A DNA stretch of 64,000 nucleotides from Apodemus sylvaticus (Eukaryota > Chordata > Mammalia > Rodentia > Muridae). The stretch lies in assembly GCF_947179515.1 (NCBI RefSeq), contig NC_067476.1:57601800-57665799 (forward strand), given 5' to 3'. Shown one piece after another: positions 1-10,322 of this stretch (position 1 is the stretch's first letter; each line of letters begins with the position of its first letter). Made by a program: the position numbers and the translations under genes. The notes under the pieces are model-generated. The model was given only the letters and a program-made list of their open reading frames with translations. It did no database searches and was not told the DNA's origin.

Positions 1-2780
1 TTACAATAGCACATAAATGCTTGACTACACACCCAGTTGGTATTTGTAGGTACAAGTAAAAAAGGAAACTCCTAGAGGTCTGCACCAACAATGCATACAC
101 AAAGGCTACTATGCCTTAGTATGGCTACAAGCCCAGAAAGGCCAGTCAAGACAGGGGGATGGATGCTAAGTAGCCTCTGGAGAAAGGCAAGAACTTAGGG
201 TCTCCTAATGTTTAGAAATTTGTAAGAAATGGAGCCAAGTTTCCATTGTGGGCCTGCTACCCAAGAACATACACCACTTCCAATGCTTGCTGTTTTCTTA
301 TTAGCACCTATAATCCTGAAATATAGGACTCAGAACCATTTGTTAAATATGTTTTTTTAAATATCACATTTAATATCTGAATGCATATTATAAATTAATC
401 TTCAGGTTAATACTGTGAAAGTAATGAAGCTTGAAAATGCCATCTGTAATGATCTTAAAGGATAAAACACTGAATCTTTTAGAGTATTTAAAAAGACCTT
501 TAATTTTAATTTACTTGCATTTTTCACTAAGATAGAAGATGAAAATATACACAACCCTATGATACTATTTCAAAACTGCCAACCAAATGGTATTTCAGAT
601 GCTTTGCAAAAGGCATGTTCACAGACCTGGGGTACTATAAATTAAGATCCATATACCTGTTTAGAACAGTAAAGAAAGAAGAAAAATGGGACCCAGACTC
701 CTTAGAGCCTTTCAAGGTAACAAGGCTGGGTTAAAACAGCTCTGAAAAGAAATGAGCACACCGAGTAGCCTCACTCCAACTCAGGAGGGCTGAGGGGTCT
801 CTGGGGCCAGGGCTCCATGCTCATAATAACTATCTCTTCCTTTCACCTAAGGGGTCTCCTTTTGCACCAAGCTCTGCTGATATGTGTCAGCACTGGCTGA
901 GCATGCTTTCATTATAATGCTGTGTACAGAATTCCTCCTCCTCAGAGAACATGCTTGCACGCCGAGTATCAGAATGTGCATCAACTAAGACTGTAGCACA
1001 ATGCTTTGAGATGAGAGGGCCCGAGCCATGACGCCTGAGCAAGCCTGAGTCTGAATAGAATGGCTGTGTTCCCAGGCCACGGCCTACATGGTCATGATGG
1101 AGCCCAGTCTCTTCTCTAACTGGCCTCCTAGCACTGTGCTCCTCTTTTAAATTGCCCTAAGCCTCAGGGCTCTGCACTTGACAATGTTCCTTCATTTCAT
1201 CATCGTGGTAAAATGTCACCTCACCATTTAGTAAGCTCCACTGACATCCTGAGTCTGTGTCTGCTTTCTCAGCATGTGGATGCTGACACACTGAGCACGT
1301 GCTCATGGCGTTGTGTCTGGTCTTTAGGGAATGCTGACCATTCCTCAACACCTAAAAAACTGAAGCTCCCCGCAGGCTCTCACATAGTCACCAAGACTTC
1401 TGGCCTCGATGTCTGTGTGCCTTGTGCGCTCTCCTTCAGACTCTTCCTTCTGAGTTTATATTAGGAATGACGTGAGCAGTTCCTTGGGGACATCCTATAA
1501 ACGACTTAGGATTCAAAGGCAGAAGACGGTTTCTGTGGTTTCTAACCATGACATTCTCTGTCTCACAGTAAGTTTGTTTTGAACTAGAAAATAGCAGGAT
1601 TTTACATATTGCCAAGTGCTACTGAAAGAAAAATTCTAAATAATTTTTAAAAGATACTCAGGGTTTCTTTTAGAATGTGATACTCAGTTATCTTGTCAAT
1701 TACCAGATGTGGCAGTTCCAGATCTTATGAGCATTTACTAGAAGCTATGATTGGACATGACTGTGATCCTAACATAGTGGGAGGAGACAGACCTGGAACA
1801 TGGCACTTAGTGCCAGAATGGCTTTGCTGCAGGTTTTTGGCCAAGCTGCCTGTGCTCACAGTTCTCTCGTGGGGCAAGAGAACAGTGCTCCTCTCAGAGG
1901 GGCAGGAAGACTGAATGACTGAATATTACCTATTGCTTCCATAGATGTCGGTATTCTTTCCACATCTACCTCCCGATCCCCACCCACAGTCCAGCCCTGG
2001 GGGGGGGGGGGGTTACGTGGGAGGGGTAGGGGAGTAGTATGATTAAAGTTCTAAAACAAATTCAAAGCAACCCACAAGCTTGCTCACCAAACAACCACTG
2101 CACTCCCAATAGTCAGTCAGTCAGCAGGTCCTGTAAACCCTGCCAGGCATACAGAGCACTGAAGAAAATGAAGCTGTCAGGGAGGGAAAGGCGGAGAGCA
2201 GAGCTGAGCATTGACTAAGGGTGACAGATCTTGCAGCACAGAGCAGTGAAAAAGGTGAAGTGCGACACCATCTCCCTTCCAAGAGCTCAATCTCCTCAGA
2301 ATGGGCAAAGATGGAAACAAAGTGCTTCAGAGTATACCTCACATCCATCATTAGGGACACAGCATAAGCCTTTAAAAACTTAGGAAGAACTAAATAATAC
2401 TTGTAAAAAAATTAAGAATTACAATAAAACACATCACTAAGTTTACAGTGTGTGTGCATAAGCCGGAAGAGACAGGCCAAGCACATTAACTCATTTAGGT
2501 TGTTTGGCCTTCTACCACCTGACTCGCTACATGCACAGTTCTAAGTGGACACAAGTCAGGAGATGTGGGTTGAATGACTCTGCCTTTCCTCAGCCTTAGC
2601 TACCTGCTCTTCTTGCAGGCTGAGTGTGGTTCCACAAGTCTGTGGTTTGTCATAGCAACCTTGTCCCAGGTGAACACTTCACCGGCAACTCAGCCTCTAA
2701 GACATGCTCTAGTGTTGGAATACATCCACGGAAAAGTAATATGTGGGCCTGGAGTCCTGCCCACCCATTCTATTGCACTG
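1..2780. other. Sestd1 intron (partial), mostly unique sequence
   Basis: This is AT-rich intronic sequence left of the second coding exon. I recognise no exon, SINE or LTR in it. A G homopolymer lies near 2000-2013 and a short GTCA tandem near 2110. I looked on the minus strand for the next Sestd1 coding exon (expected to continue the SEC14 domain from a split Ser codon) across 1-5924 and did not find it. It is therefore probably outside the window. Confidence 0.5.
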
Positions 2781-2789
2781 TATTTCATT

Positions 2790-2945
2790 ATTCATGGTGT
2801 GTGTAGGTTATACTACAGGGCACATGAGACAAGTCAGAGAACAACCTGCGGGACTTGGCTTTTTCCACCCACCACGTGGTCCTGAGTATGACATGGGCAG
2901 TTAGGAGTTAGTAGCACTGAGTCACTGCACCTGCTCTTGTACCTG
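2790..2945. repeat. Degraded murid SINE-like repeat
   Basis: The order of a GTCAGAGAACAACCT-like stretch, a CCACCACGTGGTCCTGAG-like stretch and a CACTGAGTCACTGCACC end matches a common murid repeat (the same type recurs near 33960-34120). I cannot name the subfamily. Confidence 0.4.
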
Positions 2946-3089
2946 TGAACTTTGCACTTCATCTGAACTTCCAAAACAGACTTCACAACAAATGCAGCTA
3001 CAATGATTTCTACTAATTTGAAGAAACAAACAAGAACAACAACAAAGAAAACCCTTGTTGGACCAGTGTGAGGAACAGCAGATCTAGCC

Positions 3090-3230
3090 TCATTCTATGT
3101 CGGTCCAGCTGTGTGATCCTGAGTAGCCCAAGCCACTGAGTTTCAATTCCTCAACTACCTACCAAACAGGGAAGCTGGCCCTGATGGTCATCAGTGACTA
3201 TTTTCATTATTTATTAACTGTGAGTCTACC
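3090..3230 (+). repeat. MIR SINE fragment
   Basis: It has the MIR core signature: CCAGCTGTGTGATCCTGAGTAG followed by a CACTGAGTTTCAATTCCTCA-like stretch. MIRs are tRNA-derived SINEs shared across mammals, so this copy predates the rodents. Confidence 0.65.
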
Positions 3231-3308
3231 TAATCTAAGTTACCTAAAATGAGGAGTTTATCACTTAATGGAAATTTAAAATGGTCTGGTAGTTTTCCTT
3301 GAAAACTA

Positions 3309-3446
3309 GAAAGAAAGAGAGAGGGGGGAGGGAGGGAGGGAGGGAGGGAGGGAGGGAGGGAGGAAAGGAGGGAGGGAAGGAGGAAGGAAGGAGGGAGGGA
3401 GGAAAGGAAGGAAGGAAGGAAAGAAAGGAAAGGAAGAAAGGGAGGA
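3309..3446. repeat. Purine microsatellite (GGGA/GGAA)n
   Basis: Roughly 140 bp of almost pure purine on the plus strand, moving from GGGA-rich to GGAA-rich. It gives spurious Ser/Pro/Leu-rich reading frames on the minus strand. On the Sestd1 transcript (minus) it is a polypyrimidine tract. Confidence 0.95.
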
Positions 3447-3540
3447 ATAAAATTTTCACTTGAAGGCTTGTCCTTCTCCAATACTGAGAGGGAAGCAGCA
3501 ACGAGCTATTAAATGATCCTTCTGGACTGGAAGCAGGTCT

Positions 3541-3855
3541 GTGCCCTAGTTAGTTCTGTTGACTACTTGACACACTGAGAAGAGGGAACCTCAACTGCAG
3601 AACTGCCTAGGTCAGACTGGCCTGTGGGCAATGCTGTCACTCGGCGGGTGAGCCTGGGCTCTATAGAAAGGTAGCTAAGCACATGCTGGGGACAGGTAGG
3701 TTAACAAGCAGTGTTCCTGTTGGTTCTGCTTCAAGCTCCTACCTTGAGTTCCTGCCCTGGCTTCCAAAATGATAAACCCTCAAATAAACCCTCTCTTCCC
3801 GCAGTTGTTTCGCTTATAGTGTTTACCACAGCAATAGAAACTAAACTAGGATAGA
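3541..3855 (+). mobile_element. ORR1-like MaLR LTR, old copy
   Basis: The sequence runs from a TTGACACACTGAGAAGAGGG-like block to a polyadenylation region (AATAAACCCTCTCTTCC) and ends GCAATAGAAACTAAACTAGG. That is the layout of older ORR1-type LTRs of the ERVL-MaLR class. It is diverged and shortened in the middle. The sequence that follows resembles MaLR internal sequence, so this is probably a 5' LTR still attached to part of its element. Confidence 0.7.
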
Positions 3856-4132
3856 AACTGGCACCCAGCACGTAAGGTAGTTAACCATGAACCTGGGAGC
3901 AGGCCAGCAGCGCTGTCCCTCTGATGGAACCAAGTGTGTGGTGCTGAAGTTGGACTGCCTTTGGAAGGTCTGTGGAAACACTGCGGAGGCCATTGGGTAC
4001 TCAAAGATTAATAAACTATTATGGTAATTTGCAAAATAATTCTGAATGCACTGTAGACAATGGAGACTTGGCTTATTAAGTTCTAGGGGAAAGTCTAAGG
4101 GTCCCTCAAAGACTAGCAGCCATTTGTGTAAT

Positions 4133-4298
4133 GTTTGTTTGTTTAAATTTATTACATATATTATATCTGCATGCCAGAAGGAGGCATCAGATCCCATTAC
4201 AGATGGTTGTGAGCCACCATGTGGTTGTTGGGAATTGAACTCAGGACCACAGGAAGAGCAGCCAGTACCCATAGCCTCTGAGCCATCTCTCCAGCCTC
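4133..4298 (-). mobile_element. B2 SINE with target-site duplication
   Basis: Reverse-orientation B2 ending GAGCCATCTCTCCAGCCT. It is flanked by near-identical 9-bp duplications, TTGTGTAAT (4124-4132) and TTGTGTGAT (4299-4307). It was inserted into MaLR internal sequence. Confidence 0.9.
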
Positions 4299-4331
4299 TT
4301 GTGTGATATTTTGGATTAAGAATCTGGGACT

Positions 4332-4454
4332 AGGGCTAGAGAGATGGCTCAGCGATTAAGAGCACTGACTATTCTTCTGAAGGTCCTGAGTTCAAATCCC
4401 AGCAAGATAGTTACAGTGTGCTTATATGTAATATAAATCTTAAAAAAAAAAAAA
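4332..4454 (+). mobile_element. B2 SINE with internal deletion
   Basis: The tRNA-derived head (GGCTAGAGAGATGGCTCAG) joins the tail (TACAGTGTGCTTATATGTAA) after loss of about 70 bp of the usual middle, followed by an A-tail. The left duplication AATCTGGGACT is at 4321-4331. The matching copy lies beyond the neighbouring B1 (4635-4645), so the two SINEs share one target-site duplication. Confidence 0.88.
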
Positions 4455-4473
4455 GAAGACCTGACTTCTTTAA

Positions 4474-4634
4474 GGCTGGGCGGTGGTGGTACACGCCTGT
4501 AATCCCAGCACTTAGGAGGCAGAGGCAGGTGGATTTCTGAGTTCAAGGCCAGCCTGGTCTACAGAGTGAGTTCCAGGACAGCCAGGACCTCACAGAAAAA
4601 CCCTGTCTCGAAAAACCAAAAAAAAAAAAAAAAA
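4474..4634 (+). mobile_element. B1 SINE, full length, young-looking
   Basis: Near-consensus 7SL-derived B1 from GGCTGGGCGGTGGTGGTACA through GTTCAAGGCCAGCCTGGTCT to a long A-tail. It follows the B2 after a 19-bp linker (4455-4473). Its tail abuts the 11-bp duplication AATCTGGGACT that also precedes the B2. Confidence 0.95.
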
Positions 4635-5369
4635 ATCTGGGACTGAAGAATCAGCTATGGTTAAAAAAGACCAGCACCACTGAAGCAAAACCTTGGCTTT
4701 ACTGAGACAATAGGTACTAGGTTACCTATGGCTAAAAGAAAAATTATCTGTGATGAAAATTTATGGAGTATTTCCTTGAGGTCAGCACAATACTCAGAAG
4801 CTGTAGCCCGGAGAGGACCATGACTACATCTTCAGCAGGAGGCCGAAATGAGTCCCCATATGGAATTGGCTGTGATGGCTGTAGGGCTAAAGGGGTCCTG
4901 GAGAGAAGCTAAGACTTTGTACTGTGAGAGACCAAGAAAGACCACTGGTGAAGGTGCAGCCTTGGCTGCAGTGGAGACCCCAGAATGTTGGAGATGCTAG
5001 AACCATGAGCTATCCATCAAATGGCAAAACAGAAGTGGGGAACCTGCCTTCAAAGGCCAGAAGAGGAAGTCAGAGCTCCCCGAGGTGCGAGTGTTTACAG
5101 GACACCTAGCGTAGGTGCTGGGAGCTAGAATCAGGAAGCGCAGCAAGTGTTCCTAACTGCCAAGCGCTCCCTGAAGCCCCGGCTTTTGATATCAAAGTGA
5201 CTGGTAGACTTAAGCAAACAAGAATTTTTGAGATTTTTCTTCACTCAAGAACTATGAGAATTAAAAACTCATGAACCTGTAAGCTAAATTATGTGTATGG
5301 TTTTTGTATTTTTCAAATAAAAGTATTCGAAGACTAAAAGCCTTTGCTCATATTAGAGACTATACTCTT

Positions 5370-5680
5370 TTTTTCTTGTGTATGTATGTGTATGTGTGGA
5401 GGAATGCTACATGTCTGTGTAGATATGTATACCTGCGTACACATGGAGGCCAGAGGGGGATATCAAGTGTCCTGGTTCTATCAACTCTTCTGACACTAAG
5501 CCTAGACCTTGGCTGGCAGCCATCAAGCCCTTGCAGCCCTTCCGTCTCTGCCAGTCACAGTGATGGGGTTATGGCTGGACTTACAAGAGGCTGTGCCCAC
5601 CTTCTTCCATGTGTGCTGGGCACTGGAACTCTGATCTTGCCCTGCCCTTAGCCACTGAGCCTCTCCCTTGCCTCTAACTC
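5370..5680. repeat. Murid interspersed repeat, unclassified
   Basis: Begins with a TGTATG-rich run, then ACACATGGAGGCCAGAGGG. It ends in a TTAGCCACTGAGCCTCTCCCT-like SINE head in reverse. This is a common murid repeat type, but I cannot name the subfamily. Confidence 0.45.
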
Positions 5681-5924
5681 CTCTTTCTGAAGCTCCATGG
5701 TATACAGATGTTTAACCTACCGGTTCTTGAAAGGCTGAAAGTACACATTTAGAAATCTGTGTGCTGTGCCGTGCACTCAACAGTACAGTATTTCATCTAT
5801 GCACTGCTATCAGCCACTGGTGCTAGTCTTTAACTGTAATTTCATTGCTGACAAAGTGATACTTCAATAGCAAGAATCAATAGGAAACTATTGAAATTGA
5901 AGAAAAAGACACCTTTAGAGTCAC

Positions 5925-6033
5925 CTTGGAATGCTGAGTAGATAGTCCAAAGTGACACTCAGCTCATCCATATTTGTCTGTTCAAGGCATAACGGAATTG
6001 TCAAGATGAGTCCACTGCGTCTGTCCTTTCCTC
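5925..6033 (-). CDS. Sestd1: Sestd1 coding exon 2 (SEC14 domain, residues 19-55)
   Basis: This 109-bp exon reads G-KDRRSGLILTIPLCLEQT and continues to LLSIP, then two bases of a split Ser codon. I recognise it as residues 19-55 of SESTD1, a roughly 700-residue protein with an N-terminal SEC14/CRAL-TRIO domain followed by spectrin repeats. The acceptor is a pyrimidine tract plus TCTGCAG ending at 6034. The donor is AAG/GTGACT at 5925-5919. It enters in phase 1, matching the previous exon exactly, and leaves in phase 2. The SEC14 domain binds phospholipids. The protein is reported to associate with TRPC4/TRPC5 channels and with Dvl2/Vangl2 in planar cell polarity. The Trio/Kalirin SEC14 domain shares the GKDRR start, but the residues after it fit SESTD1 better. 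Confidence 0.93.
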
Positions 6034-6664
6034 CTGCAGAAAAGATACATTTAAGATTTACTACATATTAAAATGACATACAAATAATGTTTTAATCCAA
6101 TGTTATTAAAAAAATTATAGGTTTAGGACACAGTTTGGAAAATATCTAATGGCTATATGTAGTTTATAAATGCTTATAATAGTAAAGGCAAATAAGCAAA
6201 TAAATAAGGATGTAGAAGAAAATACGTCTCTGAAATCTTCATCAAAGCCAACATCATTTTCACTGTCTTCCATTTAGCCTGGTGCCTAATTGAATGAACT
6301 CAGCAAGCACTTGCTGTGGGCCCTGTACAATCAGTGTCTGCAAGTAAAACACGTCTGCATCTAGAAAGAAAGGCTTTCAGTCATAATAAGAGTATGAATT
6401 ACTGTCGCTACTTTGCTATACTGTGTCTTCATATAACATCCATTAAATGCTATAAAAAGGGATTGAAGCACGGATAAAGATGATTTAAGAAAAAAAAAGT
6501 TGTGATAAGTATAAGAAAAGTAAAGACTTGAGGCAAAGCTGTAGAATTTTTAAACCAAGTTACAAGAACATCCCATGATGGGAGATGACCTGAGTTCACT
6601 CACAGAAGAAACATAAATCTGCATGTAATATGAGAAGCAACGGAAGGCTGCCTTCCCACATGAT

Positions 6665-6835
6665 AGATTTCATTGATTCATTCAGCAAATGACACTCTGG
6701 GTCACGGCTGTGTGCAGGCCGGCCGGCCGACTGCAACCGGTTCACACGCAGGAGACACAGCCCTGTCCAGCTGAGAATGTGGAGCGGGGACCTGGAGCTT
6801 ACAGCAGCCTTACTTATGGCCAGGGAGTGGAGCTC
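6665..6835 (-). repeat. L2/MIR-like ancient fragment
   Basis: It starts TTGATTCATTCAGCAAATG, then a TGTGTGCAGGCC-like block, then GGAGACACAGCCCTGTCC and TGGAGCTTACAGCAG. This is the reverse-complement pattern of L2-type mammalian 3' ends. It is heavily diverged. Confidence 0.45.
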
Positions 6836-6904
6836 ACTGAAATCTCACATGTGTTAAGTCCTTGTCCTATTTGCCCTAAATGTTAAATGTAAAATGTAAC
6901 TTTT

Positions 6905-7075
6905 AAACCCAGCCTGACGCAACACCCCTGCAATCTCAGACAGACAGTAAATTCAATGCCAGTCTGAACTACAAAATGAGATGCTTACACAGCCAAGGAC
7001 TGGGCTACAGCTTAGTACAAGTGCTTGTCTATGTGCTTAGGACCCAGGATTCAATTCCCAGCACAGCATATGGAG
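6905..7075 (+). mobile_element. B4-type SINE (B1-like plus ID-like halves)
   Basis: A diverged B1-like half (CACCCCTGCAATCTCAGA, AATGCCAGTCTGAACTACA) leads into an ID-like half (GGGCTACAGCTTAGTACAAG to GATTCAATTCCCAGCAC). This fusion is typical of the B4 family. Confidence 0.65.
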
Positions 7076-7602
7076 CAAGCAAACCCGGAGAACTTTGATT
7101 CACACCTACCGTCTTGCAGATGTTTGCTCACACTGAAGCCTACTGTCGGAACCAAGTGACATTTAAGACAGCTTTAGAAGGTTAAAAAAAAAAAAACCAG
7201 CAAATTCTGAAGAAAACAATTCTGTATAATCTCTAGCAATTCATCACTAAAAACTGAAAAGCCTGAGGTGAAAAGACTTCCATTAGTGACAGAAATGCGA
7301 TTCAAGGCATGACAGCTATTAAGGGCTATTTTCTATGCAACTGTTGATATTGAACCACTTTGTCTAACATCAATAAACTGCAATTTCAGAGGGTTCGACC
7401 TAATACACAGGGATTCAATTGCATTTTTTGTTGATTAGAATATAAATTTTAAAAAAATGGATTACATAGGTGATTTCCAAATGAAAGTGGCCCTTGGGTG
7501 ATTCTCTTGGTATAAAAATATTTTTCTTTATTATTAAAAATAAGTTTGAGAATAACTAGCTTTAACTAATAATGGTCAAGAGATAAAAATTTAAGAGTGG
7601 GC

Positions 7603-7838
7603 AAGGGAACTTTTTGTTTCTTTTGTTTTGCTGAGACAGAATCTCTCAACTCCAGCTGTCCTGGAATTCTCTCCATAGACCAAGCTGGCCTTGAATTCCT
7701 GGAGATCAACCTGCCTCTGCCCCCTGGGTGCTGGGACTGAGATCACACCTCTGCCCTGAGTGCTGGGACTGAGACCGTGCCCCTGCCCCCTGAGTGCTGG
7801 GACTGAGACCGCGCCCCTGACCCGCCCCCCCCCCCCCC
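7603..7838 (-). mobile_element. B1 SINE with tandemly amplified end and C run
   Basis: Reverse B1 (GAGACAGAATCTCTC, CAAGCTGGCCTTGAATTCC). Its 5' portion is repeated in three 32-34-bp units at 7718-7751, 7752-7783 and 7784-7817. Each unit contains GTGCTGGGACTGAGA. A C homopolymer follows at about 7824-7838. Confidence 0.85.
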
Positions 7839-8274
7839 GAGTGAACGTGCACCCCATGCATGCCTGGGGATGGGAGCTTTCATTTGTTCTTCAAAACTGA
7901 CAAGCTTTACTCATGCACTTAGACTAAAGGCACAGGGGTTCACACTTAGACTGTGAGTGACATCTGAAACACTTCGGGGTTTTTCTTTGGGAGTCAAGAA
8001 GACACTACCCTGAACTCCACACCTTCAACTTTTACTGTGGGTAAGAAAACAGCCACTGATGTGAAAGTGTAAGAGTCACAATGCAGGAGAAAGAAACAAA
8101 GACCTCCAGGACAGCTCCAATCAACAGGCTTGAATGCTATAAGACACAAAGTGTTACTGGTGGGTGGAAAACAGCAGCATCCAGGAGTGACAGCAGTGCA
8201 GGAGATAGGCAATGGGAGCACACAAACAGAAACAATCTTCCTGGCACACCCAAAGCACTTCAAGACAGTTGGTG

Positions 8275-8412
8275 TGTTTGGATGGTTGGTTGGTTGGTTT
8301 TTAGTTGTTGTTGTTTTGAGACAAAATCTTCTATAGCACAGACTGGCCTCAAGCTTTGGATCCTCCTGCCTCAGCCTTTTGAATGCTGGGATTCTACAAG
8401 TGCTTAGCAAGC
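8275..8412 (-). mobile_element. B1 SINE, diverged
   Basis: Reverse B1: GTTTTGAGACAAAATCTTC, then GACTGGCCTCAAGCTTTGG, then CTGCCTCAGCCTTTTGAATG and CTGGGATTCTACAAGTG. A TTGG tandem lies in its former A-tail. Confidence 0.8.
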
Positions 8413-9214
8413 CTTGTTTTCTGCTCCATACCTCCAGGTATAACAATGTACATTATCAAACAATCATTATAAAATTCCTAAGAATGCAAATGTAAACATT
8501 AAAATATCATTCATATACAATACCATGGAGACAACTGAAATGCCAGATGATAGCACAAGTTTATAAAAACATACAAACATTAAATTAGAAGAGACAACAC
8601 CAGCAAAATTTAGCTTCTTTTTCTGCCCTTTATGATCTTCATCAGGAAAACACAGAAACTTACAAAGACGTATCAGATGTCTGGGGTTAAAAGAGAAATT
8701 GGAATTATCAAGAAATGACAGGACCACAAGGGACCAGGAAGGAAAAAGGACGGCACTGTAGTCTGAGCGACCCTGACAGACAGGGCCCTGGGGCCCACAG
8801 TCTGTGCTGACACAGACTCCAAAGTCCCTGCATGGGACGAGCCACACCAAAGCTCTCAGAGAATCCTCCACCTGCCCTTTAAATCATCCTATCACAGTAA
8901 TAGTGTTAAGCAAATTCAGCACAGTGCAGAAAACAGCAGAAGTGCATTCTGTATCTCCTCCAGTGTGGTGGAAGTTTCCCTGAGAATAAGAGGACAGGAA
9001 TCAGGATGATTCACTCCTGGAACAACTGCTAACACGCTAGTCCATCAGCGAGCACTTATTACTCAATGTTTCCTTCAGAAATAAGAAGCTGTGGTTTCAG
9101 CAGTGTGGCAGTCACTTCAGTTAATCAGAACAGAATAAAAAACAGATCTCAAGGAATCAGCAGTGACATCATAGCAACCCATCAAAGAAACACCTTGAAA
9201 ACAAAACCTGTATA

Positions 9215-9405
9215 AAGACTGGAGCCCTGTTCAGCAGCTGGGAGCATGGACTGCTCTTCCAGAGGGCCTGCATTCAATTCCCAGCACCCACATGGCCCTC
9301 ACAATTGTCTGTGACTTCAGTTCCAGAGGATGTGGCACCCTCACACACACATTTATGCAGACAGAACATCAGTGCACATAAAAATAGACAAATCTTTAAA
9401 AACAA
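9215..9405 (+). mobile_element. B3/B2-family SINE
   Basis: Head AGCAGCTGGGAGCATGGACT, body GCATTCAATTCCCAGCACCC and TTCCAGAGGATGTGGCACCC, and tail CACATAAAAATAGACAAATC. It lies within 90 bp of the start-codon exon on its intron side. Confidence 0.75.
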
Positions 9406-9489
9406 GTTTATAAAAGAAATTACATGTATTTTTCTTAAGCTAATCAAAAGAAGCTTACACAGCACATAGTGCTGGTACAGCACACATAC

Positions 9490-9559
9490 CTGAAAGGAAG
9501 GCCAGCTTCTTCTTCAGGATGGGCAATATCACCGAGGCCTCCATTTCACGTCCTTGCCT
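9490..9559 (-). CDS. Sestd1: Sestd1 start-codon exon (coding exon 1)
   Basis: This 70-bp minus-strand exon has 15 bp of 5' UTR, then ATG at 9544-9542 and 55 coding bases: MEASVILPILKKKLAFLS plus the first base of a Gly codon. That is the known SESTD1 amino terminus. The acceptor is TTTCACTCCCTTTTCAG (AG at 9561-9560), with a possible alternative AG two bases on. The donor is CAG/GTATGT. The start context GTGAAATGG has purines at -3 and +4, and no other ATG lies in the exon. Joining it to 6033 restores the reading frame (Gly-Gly-Lys-Asp). Since the exon opens with an acceptor, at least one upstream non-coding exon is required; the CpG-island exon at 52805 fits. The lysine-rich start precedes the SEC14 fold. 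The protein is probably cytosolic, as no signal peptide is seen. Confidence 0.95.
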
Positions 9560-9631
9560 CTGAAAAGGGAGTGAAATGTCAGCTACAACACAACAATTAC
9601 TCCATGAAATTCATATTTGTGATTGTTTACC

Positions 9632-9832
9632 CAGGGTTTCTCAATCTGAGTGAAAATAATCAGTATTTTGAACCAGTTAAAGCTTTTTTTTGTAGGAAGC
9701 TGTAGAGTTTTTAGTGGCATCCCTGCCCTTTACCCACAAAATATCAGTGATCTCCGCCCCCTGACCCCACCCGGCTATAACAACCGACCTAAGTCTAGAC
9801 ATTACCAAACATTCCTTAGCAGGTAAAGCTGT
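9632..9832 (-). mobile_element. MER20 DNA transposon (hAT-Charlie), ancient
   Basis: The order GGGTTTCTCAATCTGAG, then TTTTAGTGGCATCCCTGCCC, TTTACCCACAAAATATCAGTG, ACAACCGACC and GACATTACCAAACATTCC matches reverse-oriented MER20, a roughly 220-bp non-autonomous element shared by placental mammals. It sits about 70 bp upstream of the start-codon exon. Confidence 0.75.
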
Positions 9833-10185
9833 GGCTGGCTGAAAACCAAAGGCTTAAGTGTTTTTCAGAGCAACACTCCTGGGCCACAATACTAGCTGTA
9901 GACAGCAACAGCTCAAAAATTACTTCAATTATTTTATTAATCTATCAAGTAGGCAGTCAGTCTTCCACGGCTTTCCATATTACACAGCTTATTCCAAATA
10001 TCTCATTCCCTCCGTCACAGGAGAAACAGCATTCTCAAATTTCCCCCCTAATACCTCAGAGCAGACTGGAACTTCAAGGTACTTCTAAAGGCAGACTTAT
10101 TACCAGAATCACTGTTCCACATTTCACAGCTTTAAATCCTCAAAAGCAATCTATTATTATTAGCTCTGTTTGTTTCTCTTGCTTG
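9833..10185. other. Unique intronic sequence
   Basis: I recognise no repeat, exon or regulatory site in this stretch. Confidence 0.4.
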
Positions 10186-10322
10186 GTAAAAGTTGTTTTT
10201 GTTTGAGACAGGGTCTCCCTTTGTAGCCCAAGCTGGCCTGCAGTTGTTATGTACCCCAGGCTAGTCTCAGCCTTGTAGCACTCCTCCTGCTGGCCTCCTG
10301 AGTGCTGGGCTGAGTGTATCCT
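10186..10322 (-). mobile_element. B1 SINE, diverged
   Basis: Reverse B1: TTTGAGACAGGGTCTCCC, GCCCAAGCTGGCCTGCAG and CTCCTGAGTGCTGGGCTGA. Confidence 0.85.

Larger units (their letters stand above)
3856..5330 (+). mobile_element. MaLR internal region, interrupted by three SINEs
   Basis: Segments 3856-4132, 4299-4331 and 4646-about 5200 align by eye, in order, with the internal region of the complete ORR1 element at 21702-22867. Shared landmarks include CTGAAGAATCAGCT, GACCAGCACCACTGA and GGTGAAGGTGCAGCCT. The SINEs at 4133-4298 and 4332-4634 are later insertions. There is no reading frame of note and no clear 3' LTR. The right boundary is uncertain. Confidence 0.65.
6034..9489 (-). other. Sestd1: Sestd1 intron between the first two coding exons
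   Basis: A phase-1 intron of 3,456 bp with GT at 9489-9488 and AG at 6035-6034. It holds an L2-like fragment, a B4-type SINE, two reverse B1 elements and a B3 SINE. The stretches 6060-6660, 7110-7600, 7860-8280 and 8415-9215 show nothing I recognise. An AT-rich block at about 7320-7560 looks unique. Confidence 0.85.

Noticed and set aside
4133..4454. tRNA genes suggested by box A/B-like sequences in B2 and ID elements
   Set aside because: These are tRNA-derived SINEs with diverged cloverleaf regions and A-tails.
1..5924. Third Sestd1 coding exon
   Set aside because: I searched the minus strand for the continuation of the SEC14 domain after the split Ser codon and found no matching sequence with splice sites; it is probably left of the window.
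5925..6033. Trio or Kalirin exon
   Set aside because: The GKDRR start is shared, but the following residues and the upstream MEASVILPILKKK exon fit SESTD1.
8467..8871. 134-codon minus-strand frame with a GTAAGT near 8663
   Set aside because: A donor-like site alone is weak. No paired acceptor or known SESTD1 sequence occurs, and the position inside the coding intron would break the verified phase-1 junction.
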